64,000 nt of DNA from an uncultured Acidovorax sp. (GTDB lineage Bacteria > Pseudomonadota > Gammaproteobacteria > Burkholderiales > Burkholderiaceae_C): contig CAJYHL010000043.1 of NCBI GenBank assembly GCA_913774625.1, positions 30,317 through 94,316 of the forward strand. The letters run 5' to 3'. The first letter of the stretch is position 1; every line of letters starts with the position of its first letter. The notes beneath the pieces were generated by a model, which worked only from the letters and a program-made list of their open reading frames with translations, ran no database searches and was not told where the DNA came from. The translations under genes were made by a program, and so were the position numbers. Below are positions 47,202 through 55,938 of the stretch, piece after piece.

Positions 47202-48219
47202 GCGCTACCCCGCTCTTGGCCTTGGACAATTGCAGTGCCACTTCGAGGATCAGGCTTTCCTGACCGGCGACTGCTTTGCGGCGGCCGAGCTCGAAGAAGA
47301 TGTCGCGCGGGTCAACACCGTGTTCGGCGCCAATACCGTTGACCTGCTTGATGAAGCCAGAGAATACGCCCGACATGCCGCTGACGATGCTGGTGGAAGA
47401 GATGTAGGGAAGCGCCGGAATCATGGATTTTTCGGCCAGATCGGCAGCATCGAGCATCTTGTAGAGGTCGATGCCTGTCTCATAGCCCATCTGCTGGAAC
47501 ACGGCCACCAGCACTTCAAGCTGCGCGTTACCTGCGCCTGCACCAAAGCCACGCGCGCTGCCGTCGATGATGGTCGCGCCAGCTTCCACGGCGGCTACGG
47601 AATTGGCGATACCCATGCCCAGGTTGTTGTGAGCATGGAATCCCACTGGAATGCCAAGCGCGTCCACCAGCACGCTGATGCGACGCGTCACGTCGGCAGG
47701 CAGGTAAGCACCGGCAGAATCCATGATGATGAGCGCTTCGGCCCCGTAGGCTTCCATCTTGCGGGCTTCGTCGGCTAGTTCTTCGGGGCTGGCCATGTGG
47801 CTCATCATCAGCACGCCATAGACTTCCTTCCCCGCCTTGCGAGCGAAGTCAATGTGACGCTGGGTGATGTCTGCCTCAGTGCAGTGCGAAGCGATGCGAA
47901 ACACATCCACCCCGAGTTCCAGGGCCATGGTCAGGTGACGCTGGATCGTGCAGAAGCCGGGGATGGCGTGGATAGCCATCTTTGAATGCTTGAGATTCTC
48001 GCGCGCGGTACGCAAGATGGTCTCGTCCGTCAGGAGGCACTCGCCGATCAGCAGGGAAGACGCGCCGATGCCGTTGCCATGACCGACTTCCACGATGGGC
48101 ACGCCTGCCGCGTCCGCCGCTTTGCAGTAGGCGGCAAAGTTTGCCTGGGTGATCTGGTGGCGCACGGCATGGTTGCCGTCGCGCAGGGTCGGATCGCTGA
48201 TGAGGATTCGCTTGCCCAT
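47194..48219 (-). CDS. 4-hydroxy-2-oxovalerate aldolase-like enzyme (DmpG/MhpE family)
   Basis: A 341-residue DRE-TIM pyruvate aldolase. DPTLRDGNHAV (Arg13, Asp14, His17) and the metal ligands GFHAHNN (His195, His197) are intact, with MDSAGAYLP preceding. The position after RDG is Asn where the catabolic enzymes usually have Met. DmpG-type enzymes split 4-hydroxy-2-oxoacids into pyruvate and an aldehyde, reversibly, channelling the aldehyde to DmpF, whose homologue is the next gene upstream, two bases away. No other meta-cleavage genes are here, so a biosynthetic use in this sugar locus is likely. ATG 48219 is chosen; the longer frame to 48273 overlaps the dehydrogenase gene. Confidence 0.9.
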   Translation of the reverse strand: MGKRILISDPTLRDGNHAVRHQITQANFAAYCKAADAAGVPIVEVGHGNGIGASSLLIGECLLTDETILRTARENLKHSKMAIHAIPGFCTIQRHLTMALELGVDVFRIASHCTEADITQRHIDFARKAGKEVYGVLMMSHMASPEELADEARKMEAYGAEALIIMDSAGAYLPADVTRRISVLVDALGIPVGFHAHNNLGMGIANSVAAVEAGATIIDGSARGFGAGAGNAQLEVLVAVFQQMGYETGIDLYKMLDAADLAEKSMIPALPYISSTSIVSGMSGVFSGFIKQVNGIGAEHGVDPRDIFFELGRRKAVAGQESLILEVALQLSKAKSGVAHA

Positions 48220-48221
48220 GT

Positions 48222-49106
48222 TCACTCCTTGCCCATGCGGGCCATGTCTTCTGCAACGCCAATAGCGGCGCAATTGATGATGTCAAGGTTGCCGGCGTAG
48301 CGCGGCAGGTAGTCGCCGTTGCCGAGCACCTTGACAGTGGTCATGACCTTGCCCCCCTCAATGGTCGGCGGCACGATCAGCTGGTAGCCCGGAACGTAGG
48401 CGATGATGCGCGCCATCATCTCGTCGACCGATGCGCGGATGGCGGCGAGATCCGGGTTCTGGATCTTGGCGTAGATGGTGGTCTGCATGTCGATGGGCGG
48501 ACGTGCAGGGTTTAGGATCAGGATCGCCTTGGCCGTCTTGGCGCCGCTGAAACGGATGAGAGCCTGTTCTGTGGTCTCGATGTATTCGTCGAGATTGGCT
48601 CTGGTGGCAGGGCCCGCGCTGCGCGAAGCGATGCTGGAGGCAACCTCGATGTATTCGATGTCTTTCTGCACTGCGCCGATGGCATTGGCTATGGGTACGG
48701 ATGCTTGGCCGCCGCAGGTGATCATGTTGATGTTGCTGGCACCGCCTCCGCACACGTCTTGCGAATTGATGGCAGGAACGCACAACTCACCCACCTTGGC
48801 TGGCGTCATGTCGATCACCGTCTTGCCGAGCTTTTGCAGCACCGGCCAGTGTTCTAGGTGGGCGGCTGCGGACGTGGCGTCGAACACGAGATCGATGTTG
48901 TCTGCCTGTTCCACGATGGCGTCGATCCCGCGGTCGGATATGTTGACGCCGAGCTTCGTAGCCTGCTGCATTCCGTCCGAACGGAAGTTGCGGCCTGCAA
49001 AGAGCGTGCATTCGAGGTAGTCCGAGCGCATTGCCTTAATGAGAAGGTCGGTGCCGATGTTGCCGGTGCCGAGGATGGCAACGCGTGTCTTCTTTTTTTG
49101 AGTCAT
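48222..49106 (-). CDS. Acetaldehyde dehydrogenase (acylating)-like enzyme (DmpF/MhpF family)
   Basis: A 294-residue enzyme, slightly shorter than catabolic DmpF (~310). NAD loop VAILGTGNIGTDLL (9-22), DMTPAKVGELCVP, and catalytic Cys131 in NMITCGGQA. These enzymes interconvert aldehyde plus CoA and acyl-CoA, and form a complex with the DmpG-type aldolase encoded directly downstream. Here it could supply acetaldehyde from acetyl-CoA for the aldolase, or remove aldehyde. It is placed between SDR and aldolase genes of the nucleotide-sugar block. Confidence 0.9.
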   Translation of the reverse strand: MTQKKKTRVAILGTGNIGTDLLIKAMRSDYLECTLFAGRNFRSDGMQQATKLGVNISDRGIDAIVEQADNIDLVFDATSAAAHLEHWPVLQKLGKTVIDMTPAKVGELCVPAINSQDVCGGGASNINMITCGGQASVPIANAIGAVQKDIEYIEVASSIASRSAGPATRANLDEYIETTEQALIRFSGAKTAKAILILNPARPPIDMQTTIYAKIQNPDLAAIRASVDEMMARIIAYVPGYQLIVPPTIEGGKVMTTVKVLGNGDYLPRYAGNLDIINCAAIGVAEDMARMGKE

Positions 49107-49123
49107 GTTGCTAGACCATTTAG

Positions 49124-50068
49124 TTATGCAGGCTGGGAACGTGCCAAGAGGGCTTCCGCCTCCGCCAATACCCCGGTGAGGGACGAGAAAGCCGGCTCAT
49201 AGCCGAATTCGGCTGCCTTACGGTTGAGAGAGTAGTAGTGAGGCTTTGCTCCGGTGGCATTCACAGCTACTCCGGAGGCCGATGGCACAGATTCGTACCG
49301 CAGTCCAAAGCGCTCATGCATCGCTGCCAGCAGGCTCGGTTTGTCTACCGGCGCAGATGAATAGCAATCCACCACCGAGTTCACTGGAGGCGCCGAGAGC
49401 AAGCATTCGATAAGCCGGTGGAAATCAGAAGGGTGCAGAAAGTCGCGGACCATGTAGTCGGCTGAAGTGCGCAAGGTCTGGCCATCACGGATGGCCCGGA
49501 GGATGTCCGTGATGAAGAAACGTGCTTCGATGTCCTGCGTTCGACTGAAGTAGTTGAAAACCCGGATATCGATGATGCCCAGGTCAGGTCTTGAGCGATG
49601 GCGCACCTCTGCATGCAACTTGGCTGTGGCGTAGTAGTCCTGCGGTGCGACTTGGTTAATCGGCATGATCGACGCAGAGGTCGCCGTCACTGGCGCATGA
49701 AAAGCGTTGCCATATGCAGCACCGCTTGAGAGGAACAGGTAGCGCCGTTCAGGATGCCGTTCCAGTTCCCTGAGGATCATGTCGTCGAACCGGAGGGTGA
49801 CATCGAATATCGAGGCACCCATCTCAGCGGCCTTGCGGGGATCGCCAATGCCCACGAAGTTGATCACGGCGTCATGCGCAATCGAACCATAAGCATCGTA
49901 GAGGTGCAGCGATACCGCGTCGCCCACGCCGGCTGCTTCTATCCAGCGCTCGCATGAAGCAAGGTCGCGCACGTAGAGTTGGAGGTCACGGCGTCCTGTA
50001 GCGACATAGGATTGGATCAGATCTCGCGCGATCTGGCTGCTGGCGCCTACGATGGCAATTCCGCTCAT
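49124..50068 (-). CDS. Extended SDR (NAD-dependent epimerase/dehydratase family)
   Basis: A 314-residue extended SDR. The cofactor loop is unusual, VGASSQIARDL (7-17), lacking the third Gly of G-x2-G-x2-G. LFLSSGAAYGNAF gives the Ser, and Tyr146-Ala-Thr-Ala-Lys150 the catalytic pair. VFNYFSRTQDIEARFFITDI and YMVRDFLHPSDFHRLI resemble sugar reductases/epimerases. It overlaps the ThDP enzyme gene by four bases. By analogy with YerF, which reduces the side-chain ketone made by the ThDP enzyme YerE in yersiniose synthesis, it is a candidate reductase; that is inference. Confidence 0.83.
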   Translation of the reverse strand: MSGIAIVGASSQIARDLIQSYVATGRRDLQLYVRDLASCERWIEAAGVGDAVSLHLYDAYGSIAHDAVINFVGIGDPRKAAEMGASIFDVTLRFDDMILRELERHPERRYLFLSSGAAYGNAFHAPVTATSASIMPINQVAPQDYYATAKLHAEVRHRSRPDLGIIDIRVFNYFSRTQDIEARFFITDILRAIRDGQTLRTSADYMVRDFLHPSDFHRLIECLLSAPPVNSVVDCYSSAPVDKPSLLAAMHERFGLRYESVPSASGVAVNATGAKPHYYSLNRKAAEFGYEPAFSSLTGVLAEAEALLARSQPA

Positions 50069-51864
50069 AGCGCCATCGCCTGTTCAAGTTCGCGCGACAT
50101 GTCTTCGTCTGACAGGTGCGGAAACATGTTATGGATGGGGGCAGAACGCATGCGACCGTCTGGCAACTTGATAGAGATCACAGCGGGGAGGATCTTTTGA
50201 TCGCGCATGGCCAATACCTCGCACAGCACTGGACCTTCAGCGGCCAGGACCTGCTGGATCGTGCCGCGTGGATCACCCTCGTCGCCACAACGAATGTAAG
50301 GAAGTCCGAAGGTCTTCGCCAACGACTCGATGCTAGGGATGAACACGCCGCTGTCGGCATCTGCGCCCACGTAGTGGCCCTTGAAGAACTCACGTTGGGT
50401 GTTGCGCATCGAGACGTAGCCGTCATTGTTGATGACAAATAGCTTTAGATCCAACCCGTACTGCTTCATGGTTGCGAGTTCGTGCAAGTTAGTCATCAGC
50501 GAGCCATCACCGGTCACGCATACGGTACTGCCGGGTAGCCCCGTGGCTGCAGCACCACTGGCTGCGGGTAGCGCAAAACCCATGGCGCCCATGGAGCCGG
50601 ACGAGATGAACCGCTGGCCGTCCTTCAACTGCAGCGCCTGGCCCATGACATAGAAGGCCGAACCTGCGTCGGTGACCACGCAGGCGTTATCACCCAAGCA
50701 GTCGCTCAGTACCTGCGCAAAGGTGTAGAAATTAAGCGCGCCGGCGATGCTTTCATGCGGCTCCCTGCTTATGGCGAAGCGCTCTTTCCATGAGGCGCAG
50801 CATGCCCGCCAAGCAGCGAAATCGCGATCCAGGGCGGGACGTTCAAGAAGTGCCTGGATGAATTCCTCGCAGCCTGCCTCAATCTTGAGGCTGACGCCGA
50901 CTTGTTCGCGCGCCATCACGGCCGGGTCGAGTTCCACTTGAACCTTCACGGCCTCAGGCGCGAACAATTCGTTTTCCCAGCCGGTCGTCTGTGCATGCAG
51001 GCTGCAGCCGATGCTCAAGATCAAGTCCGCCGTCTGGACGGCGAAATTGCCCGGACGGTTGCCCTTTGGGCCTGGATGGCCTACGAAAAGAGGGTGATCA
51101 TGGTAGAGAACGTCCTTGCCCAACTGCGTCGTCGCGACCGGGATGCCTAGGCGGTCGATCAAAGCGCGGAAGTCGGCCACCGTCCTGTCTCCTGCACAGC
51201 GGATGCCGTAGCCTGCCAGGATGAGCGGCCGGCGTGCCTTTGCAAGCAATGCTGAGAGCTGATCAAGCTTGGCGGTGTCCACGCTCGCAGCGATGGGGGG
51301 AGGTATGAAGCCCTCCTGCTGGTCGGGGTCGATCTGTGCGCCCTGCACATCAAGGGGGAGATCAAGCAGCACTGGACCGGGGCGGCCGGATGTTGCGAGA
51401 TACAGTGCCTTTTCCAGGTGGTAGCGGATCGTCTTCGGATCCAGCACCATCACCGCGTACTTGGTGATCGACTGGACGACCGGCACGATATCGACCTCGA
51501 AGGTGCCATACTGGCGAAGGCCCTCTATCCCAGACTTCTGGATTGTCTGGGTGCTCTTGCTTTGACCCGTGAGGAATAGGACGGGCGTGCTGTCCTGATA
51601 GGCGCCGGCCAAACCTGTGACGATATTGGTTGCGCCCGGACCGCTGGTGGCATAACAGATGCCCAACGCACCGCTTCGACGGGCATAACCGTCAGCCGCC
51701 ATGGCACTGGCCTGTTCATGATGCTGTGCCACGTACTCCAGGCCTTCCGCGCGTCCCAGGGTATCGACAAGATGCATCATCATTCCGCCGTTCAGAAGGA
51801 ACACCTTGCGCGCGCCGATGGATTTGAGCCGCTGCGCGATGTAGTCGGCTACTCGGATTGTCAT
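50065..51864 (-). CDS. ThDP-dependent acetolactate synthase-like enzyme
   Basis: A 599-residue three-domain ThDP enzyme. The catalytic Glu50 lies in AQHHEQASAMAADGYAR, CYATSGPGATN follows near residue 70, and the cofactor motif runs from GDG (452-454) to NN (479-480). The C-terminal tail APIHNMFPHLSDEDM is the kind seen in ThDP enzymes of surface-sugar loci rather than in amino-acid biosynthesis. There is no small regulatory subunit gene or ilvC nearby. Overlaps of four bases with both neighbours show an operon. In Yersinia the homologous YerE joins a two-carbon unit from pyruvate to CDP-4-keto-3,6-dideoxyhexose; the substrate for that reaction is made by the next four genes upstream. The actual 2-oxo acid used here is unknown. 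Confidence 0.88.
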   Translation of the reverse strand: MTIRVADYIAQRLKSIGARKVFLLNGGMMMHLVDTLGRAEGLEYVAQHHEQASAMAADGYARRSGALGICYATSGPGATNIVTGLAGAYQDSTPVLFLTGQSKSTQTIQKSGIEGLRQYGTFEVDIVPVVQSITKYAVMVLDPKTIRYHLEKALYLATSGRPGPVLLDLPLDVQGAQIDPDQQEGFIPPPIAASVDTAKLDQLSALLAKARRPLILAGYGIRCAGDRTVADFRALIDRLGIPVATTQLGKDVLYHDHPLFVGHPGPKGNRPGNFAVQTADLILSIGCSLHAQTTGWENELFAPEAVKVQVELDPAVMAREQVGVSLKIEAGCEEFIQALLERPALDRDFAAWRACCASWKERFAISREPHESIAGALNFYTFAQVLSDCLGDNACVVTDAGSAFYVMGQALQLKDGQRFISSGSMGAMGFALPAASGAAATGLPGSTVCVTGDGSLMTNLHELATMKQYGLDLKLFVINNDGYVSMRNTQREFFKGHYVGADADSGVFIPSIESLAKTFGLPYIRCGDEGDPRGTIQQVLAAEGPVLCEVLAMRDQKILPAVISIKLPDGRMRSAPIHNMFPHLSDEDMSRELEQAMAL

Positions 51865-52679
51865 GTTGGTTTCCGGACAGGGGCGGACGTCATGTCCGCT
51901 GATATACGTTGGAAAGAGGTAACGGCATCGGCGGTTGCTTGCCGAATGACGAAGCTGTCGACGCCATACACCAGGAAGTTGGCGCCCAACTCAAGCGCAC
52001 GCCGCATGTCCGTATCGTTTCGAACCATCATGCCGGCGGCCTTGCCCGAGGCCCGGATCCGGCCAATGGCCTTCTCCACGATGTTCACGATGCGGGGATG
52101 GCGAGTGTTTCCCTCGCAGCCCAACGCGACAGCCAAGTCATAGATGCCCATGTACACCACATCCAAGTGCGGTGTTGCACAGATGGCATCGAGGTCATCG
52201 AGCGCGCTCTCGGATTCAACGATCACGCAGGTCAAAGAGAACTCGTTGTTGAGCTTGCCAATGCGGTTGTCGGGCGGATTGGCATAGTTCGCTGCACGGG
52301 TGAACGGGTTGTATCCCCGATGACCCAGCGGTGCGAACTTGGCCATGGCCACGACGGATTGCGCATCCGCCGCGTTTCGCAGCTGCGGCACCACCAGCCC
52401 ATGGCCTCCGACGTCGAGTGCCCATTGCGCGGCCGAGGCGTTCATACCGGGAATGCGAACCAAAGGTACCGCGCCAGCAGCCTCCACGGACCGGACGCAG
52501 GCCTCGAGCGTCCCCAGGTCGAAAACGCCGTGCTCCATGTCCAGGATCGTGAAGTCCATGCCGGCCAAGGCCATGATTTCGCACACCGTTGGTGATGGCA
52601 CGATGGACCAGATGCCGAATACGGGCTGGCCGGCAGCAAGTTTTGCCTTCAGAGCATTGCCTGACGTGGATGCGCTCAT
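51861..52679 (-). CDS. HpcH/HpaI family pyruvate aldolase
   Basis: A 272-residue class II aldolase of the HpaI group. The active-site set is present: ILDMEHGVFD (Asp47, His50), PLVRIP (Arg75), metal ligands Glu155 in VIVESES and Asp181 in MGIYDLA. Such enzymes add pyruvate to aldehydes, often with loose aldehyde specificity, giving 4-hydroxy-2-oxoacids. It overlaps the ThDP enzyme gene by four bases, which suggests that its product is that enzyme's substrate (inference). ATG 52679 fits; upstream frame to 53033 lies inside ddhC. Confidence 0.9.
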   Translation of the reverse strand: MSASTSGNALKAKLAAGQPVFGIWSIVPSPTVCEIMALAGMDFTILDMEHGVFDLGTLEACVRSVEAAGAVPLVRIPGMNASAAQWALDVGGHGLVVPQLRNAADAQSVVAMAKFAPLGHRGYNPFTRAANYANPPDNRIGKLNNEFSLTCVIVESESALDDLDAICATPHLDVVYMGIYDLAVALGCEGNTRHPRIVNIVEKAIGRIRASGKAAGMMVRNDTDMRRALELGANFLVYGVDSFVIRQATADAVTSFQRISADMTSAPVRKPT

Positions 52680-52696
52680 CGCGTTGCCTGTCTGCT

Positions 52697-54061
52697 TCAG
52701 AAGCCTACGCCGAAGAACTCTTCGATCTTCTGGACGATGTAATCCAGGTGCTCGGTGGTGAGTCCCGGGAACACGCCCAGCCAGAAAGCCTGGTTCATGA
52801 TCTTGTCGGTGTTCTCCAGGCTGCTTGCCACGCGGAAGTTGCGACCGATCATGTAGGGCTGGCGGATGAGGTTGCCGGCGAAGAGCAGACGCGTGCCGAT
52901 CTTGTTCTGGTCCAGGTACTGCAGTAGGTCCACGCGCTTCACGCCGGATTCGGGCTTGAGCATGCAGAGGAAGCCGAACCACGACGGATCGCTCTTGGCC
53001 GTGGCCTCTGGCAGTTCCAGGAAATCGCCGCACGTGGCCTGCAGCTTGGCCTTCAAATAGGCGAAGTTGTCCTTGCGGGCCTGCACGAACTCATCCACCC
53101 GATCCATTTGGGCGAGAGCGCAGGCAGCCTGCATGTCGCTGATCTTGAGGTTGTAGCCCAGGTGGCTGTAGATGTACTTGTGGTCGTAGCCCTGCGGCAG
53201 TTCGCCCAGTTGCCACTCGAAGCGCTTGTCGCAGGTGTTGTCCTTGCCAGGGGGGCAGTAGCAGTCACGACCCCAGTCGCGGAAGGACTCGGCGATGACC
53301 TTCAGTTCGGCGTTGTTGGTGAACACCGCGCCGCCCTCGCCCATGGTGATGTGGTGCGCAGGGTAGAAGCTCAGTGTGCCGATGTCGCCGAAGGTGCCTA
53401 CCAGTTGGCCGTCGTACTTGGCGCCCAGGGCGTCGCAGCAGTCTTCCACCAGCCAGAGGTTGTACTTCTTGCACAGGGCCACCACCACGTCCAGGTTGAA
53501 CGGGTTGCCCAGGCTGTGGGCCAGCATGATGGCCTTGGTCTTGGGCGTGATGGCCTGCTCGATGAGGCTCGCATCGATGTTGTGGGTGGCGATGTCCACG
53601 TCCACGAACACCGGCACGGCACCGAACTGCAGGATGGGATTCACGGTGGTGGGGAAGCCTGCGGCCACGCCGATCACCTCATCGCCCGGCTTGATGGCGC
53701 GGTCGCCCAGGCGCGGCGAGGTCAGCGCGGAGAACGCCACCAGATTGGCCGATGAGCCCGAGTTGACGGTGATGAGGTGCTTGACACCCATGTACTTCGC
53801 CAGCCGCTCTTCGAAGGCGGCGTTGAAGCGGCCAGTGGTCAACCAGCCATCCAGGCTGGCCTCCACCATGAGCTGCAGTTCCTTCGCGCCGATGACCTTG
53901 CCCGACACGGGTACAACGGTCTTGCCTGCATCGAAAGGCTTGGGCGCGTAAGTCAGGTCGGCAAATTTCTGGACCAGGTCCGCAATCTGGGCGCGCAACT
54001 CGGCAGTACCGGCGGCAGCGGCAGGAGCGGCGGGGGCGATGGGGATCACGGGAGCGTTCAC
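52697..54061 (-). CDS. ddhC: CDP-4-keto-6-deoxy-D-glucose 3-dehydratase (E1, RfbH)
   Basis: A 454-residue PMP-dependent, iron-sulfur 3-dehydratase. In the aminotransferase fold the PLP-binding Lys is replaced by His: [14 protein letters not shown] (His236/237). The [2Fe-2S] ligands match E1 exactly: Cys209, then 57 residues, Cys267, one residue, Cys269, seven residues, Cys277. With the reductase encoded at 55939 it removes the C3 hydroxyl to give CDP-4-keto-3,6-dideoxyglucose. The start overlaps the ddhB stop by four bases (ATGA). Confidence 0.96.
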   Translation of the reverse strand: MNAPVIPIAPAAPAAAAGTAELRAQIADLVQKFADLTYAPKPFDAGKTVVPVSGKVIGAKELQLMVEASLDGWLTTGRFNAAFEERLAKYMGVKHLITVNSGSSANLVAFSALTSPRLGDRAIKPGDEVIGVAAGFPTTVNPILQFGAVPVFVDVDIATHNIDASLIEQAITPKTKAIMLAHSLGNPFNLDVVVALCKKYNLWLVEDCCDALGAKYDGQLVGTFGDIGTLSFYPAHHITMGEGGAVFTNNAELKVIAESFRDWGRDCYCPPGKDNTCDKRFEWQLGELPQGYDHKYIYSHLGYNLKISDMQAACALAQMDRVDEFVQARKDNFAYLKAKLQATCGDFLELPEATAKSDPSWFGFLCMLKPESGVKRVDLLQYLDQNKIGTRLLFAGNLIRQPYMIGRNFRVASSLENTDKIMNQAFWLGVFPGLTTEHLDYIVQKIEEFFGVGF

Positions 54062-55146
54062 GGGCGGGGTTCCTTGTTATCTGTCGGGTTCATGTAGTCG
54101 GCGATCTGCTGGAGGCACAGATCACGCATGTCGCTCTTGGTCAACCAGGCCTTGTGCCACGTCAGGATACGTTTGAGCGCTTCGGCCAGCGCCCAGCGGG
54201 GTTCCCATCCGAGCCGGTGGCGAGCTTTCGAAATGTCGAGCTTGAGGTAGCCGGCCTCGTGAGGATGGTCGGCACCGTCAACCCTCCAGTGTACGCCGCC
54301 GCCCCAATGGTTAACCATTTGTTCGACGATCCACTGCACCGGTCGAGCGTCCTCATCTCGCGGGCCAAAATTCCAACCTTCTGCAACCGCATTGCCGTCG
54401 GCGTACAGCCGCTGAGCCAGCACCAGATAGCCAGAGAGCGGCTCCAGCACGTGCTGCCATGGGCGCGTGCTATGCGGGTTGCGGATGACGACAGGCTTGC
54501 CGGCTTCGAACGCTCGCAGGATGTCCGGTACTAACCGATCCAGAGCCCAATCGCCCCCACCGATGACGTTGCCTGCACGCGCGGAAGCCAAGGCGATGCC
54601 TTCCTTTTGCATAAAGGATCGGCGATAGGCGCTGGTCACGAGTTCAGCGCAGCCCTTGCTGTTGCTGTAGGGGTCATAGCCTCCCATGGGTTCGTCTTCA
54701 CGGTAGCCCCAAACCCATTCCTTGTTCTCGTAGCACTTGTCCGTGGTGACGCTCACGATGGCCTTGACGCTGCCGGCATGACGTGCAGCCTCCAGCACAT
54801 GAACGGTGCCCATCACATTGGTGGCATAGGTTTCCACCGGCTCCGCATACGACAAACGCACCAGCGGCTGTGCCGCCATGTGCAGCACGATTTCCGGCCT
54901 GAATGCGTCCATGGCTGCGCGCACTGCGGCGAGGTCGCGTATGTCGCCGATGGTCGAAGACATGCCGTCGGCGACACGCGCCGTTTCGAAGAGGCTGGGC
55001 GTCGTGGGCGGCGCCAGGGCAAAGCCCTGCACCTCCGCGCCCATGGACTGCAGCCAGAGCGCAAGCCAGCTGCCCTTGAAACCGGTGTGGCCCGTGAGAA
55101 AGACGCGTTTGCCGCGCCAGAAATCGGGATGGACGTTGCCTTGCAC
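54058..55146 (-). CDS. ddhB: CDP-glucose 4,6-dehydratase (RfbG), GTG start
   Basis: An extended SDR of 362 residues. NAD loop [36 protein letters not shown], catalytic YSNSK (Tyr-x3-Lys) in [11 protein letters not shown] and [14 protein letters not shown] are the family hallmarks. It converts CDP-glucose to CDP-4-keto-6-deoxyglucose. I place the start at GTG 55146, two bases after the ddhA stop, with a GGAG eight bases upstream. The open frame to 55305 overlaps ddhA and adds an implausible Arg-rich head. Confidence 0.93.
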   Translation of the reverse strand: MQGNVHPDFWRGKRVFLTGHTGFKGSWLALWLQSMGAEVQGFALAPPTTPSLFETARVADGMSSTIGDIRDLAAVRAAMDAFRPEIVLHMAAQPLVRLSYAEPVETYATNVMGTVHVLEAARHAGSVKAIVSVTTDKCYENKEWVWGYREDEPMGGYDPYSNSKGCAELVTSAYRRSFMQKEGIALASARAGNVIGGGDWALDRLVPDILRAFEAGKPVVIRNPHSTRPWQHVLEPLSGYLVLAQRLYADGNAVAEGWNFGPRDEDARPVQWIVEQMVNHWGGGVHWRVDGADHPHEAGYLKLDISKARHRLGWEPRWALAEALKRILTWHKAWLTKSDMRDLCLQQIADYMNPTDNKEPRP

Positions 55147-55148
55147 GT

Positions 55149-55925
55149 TCAGCTCCAGACCTTCCAGGGTGCCTTGCCGGCCGTCCACAGTTCTTCCAGG
55201 AGCACCTTGTCGCGCAGCGTGTCCATGGGCTGCCAGAAGCCGTGGTGCTCGAATGCCATGAGTTGGCCTGCCTCGGCCAGTTGCATCAGCGGCTGCTGTT
55301 CCCACACGGTGTCGTCGCCACCGGCCACGTACTTCAGCACCTCCGGGGAAAGCACGAAGAAGCCGCCATTGATCATGGCACCGTCACCCTTCGGCTTTTC
55401 CTTGAAGCTCATGACTTGGCTGTCCTTCATGTCCAGCGCGCCAAAGCGGCCTGGCGGGAAAGTGGCTGTCAGCGTGGCCTGCTTGCCGTGCTTGCGATGG
55501 AAGGCGATGGAGGCGGTGATGTCGATGTCGCCCACGCCGTCGCCATAGGTGAAGCAGAAGGCTTCTTCGTCTTTCACGTAGTCGGCCACGCGGTTGAGGC
55601 GGCCGCCGGTCATGGAGTTGTCGCCGGTGTCCACCAGCGTCACCGTCCAGGGTTCGGCGCGCTTGTGATGCACATGCATCTGGTTCGACTTCATATCGAA
55701 AGTCACGTCAGACATGTGAAGGAAGTAGTTCGCAAAGTATTCCTTGATCACGTAGCCTTTGTAGCCGCAGCAGATCACGAAGTCATTAATGCCATGGTGC
55801 GCATACATCTTCAGGATGTGCCACAGGATGGGCTTGCCGCCTATCTCCACCATGGGTTTGGGGCGGAGCGCGGTTTCTTCGCTTAACCGGGTGCCGAGGC
55901 CACCGGCCAGGATTACAGCTTTCAT
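55149..55925 (-). CDS. ddhA: Glucose-1-phosphate cytidylyltransferase (RfbF)
   Basis: A 258-residue nucleotidyltransferase of normal length: [18 protein letters not shown] (activated loop), [29 protein letters not shown] (metal-binding Asp), [18 protein letters not shown] and [11 protein letters not shown]. It makes CDP-glucose, the entry to CDP-3,6-dideoxyhexoses. ATG 55925 is chosen from the family N-terminus; the extra 12 codons upstream overlap the ddhD end. Confidence 0.96.
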   Translation of the reverse strand: MKAVILAGGLGTRLSEETALRPKPMVEIGGKPILWHILKMYAHHGINDFVICCGYKGYVIKEYFANYFLHMSDVTFDMKSNQMHVHHKRAEPWTVTLVDTGDNSMTGGRLNRVADYVKDEEAFCFTYGDGVGDIDITASIAFHRKHGKQATLTATFPPGRFGALDMKDSQVMSFKEKPKGDGAMINGGFFVLSPEVLKYVAGGDDTVWEQQPLMQLAEAGQLMAFEHHGFWQPMDTLRDKVLLEELWTAGKAPWKVWS

Positions 55926-55938
55926 AGGATCGATCGTT

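Noticed and set aside
50065..51864. Catalytic subunit of amino-acid-biosynthetic acetolactate synthase
   Set aside because: No small subunit or ilvC is nearby, the C-terminal tail differs, and the gene is embedded by overlaps in the CDP-sugar block.
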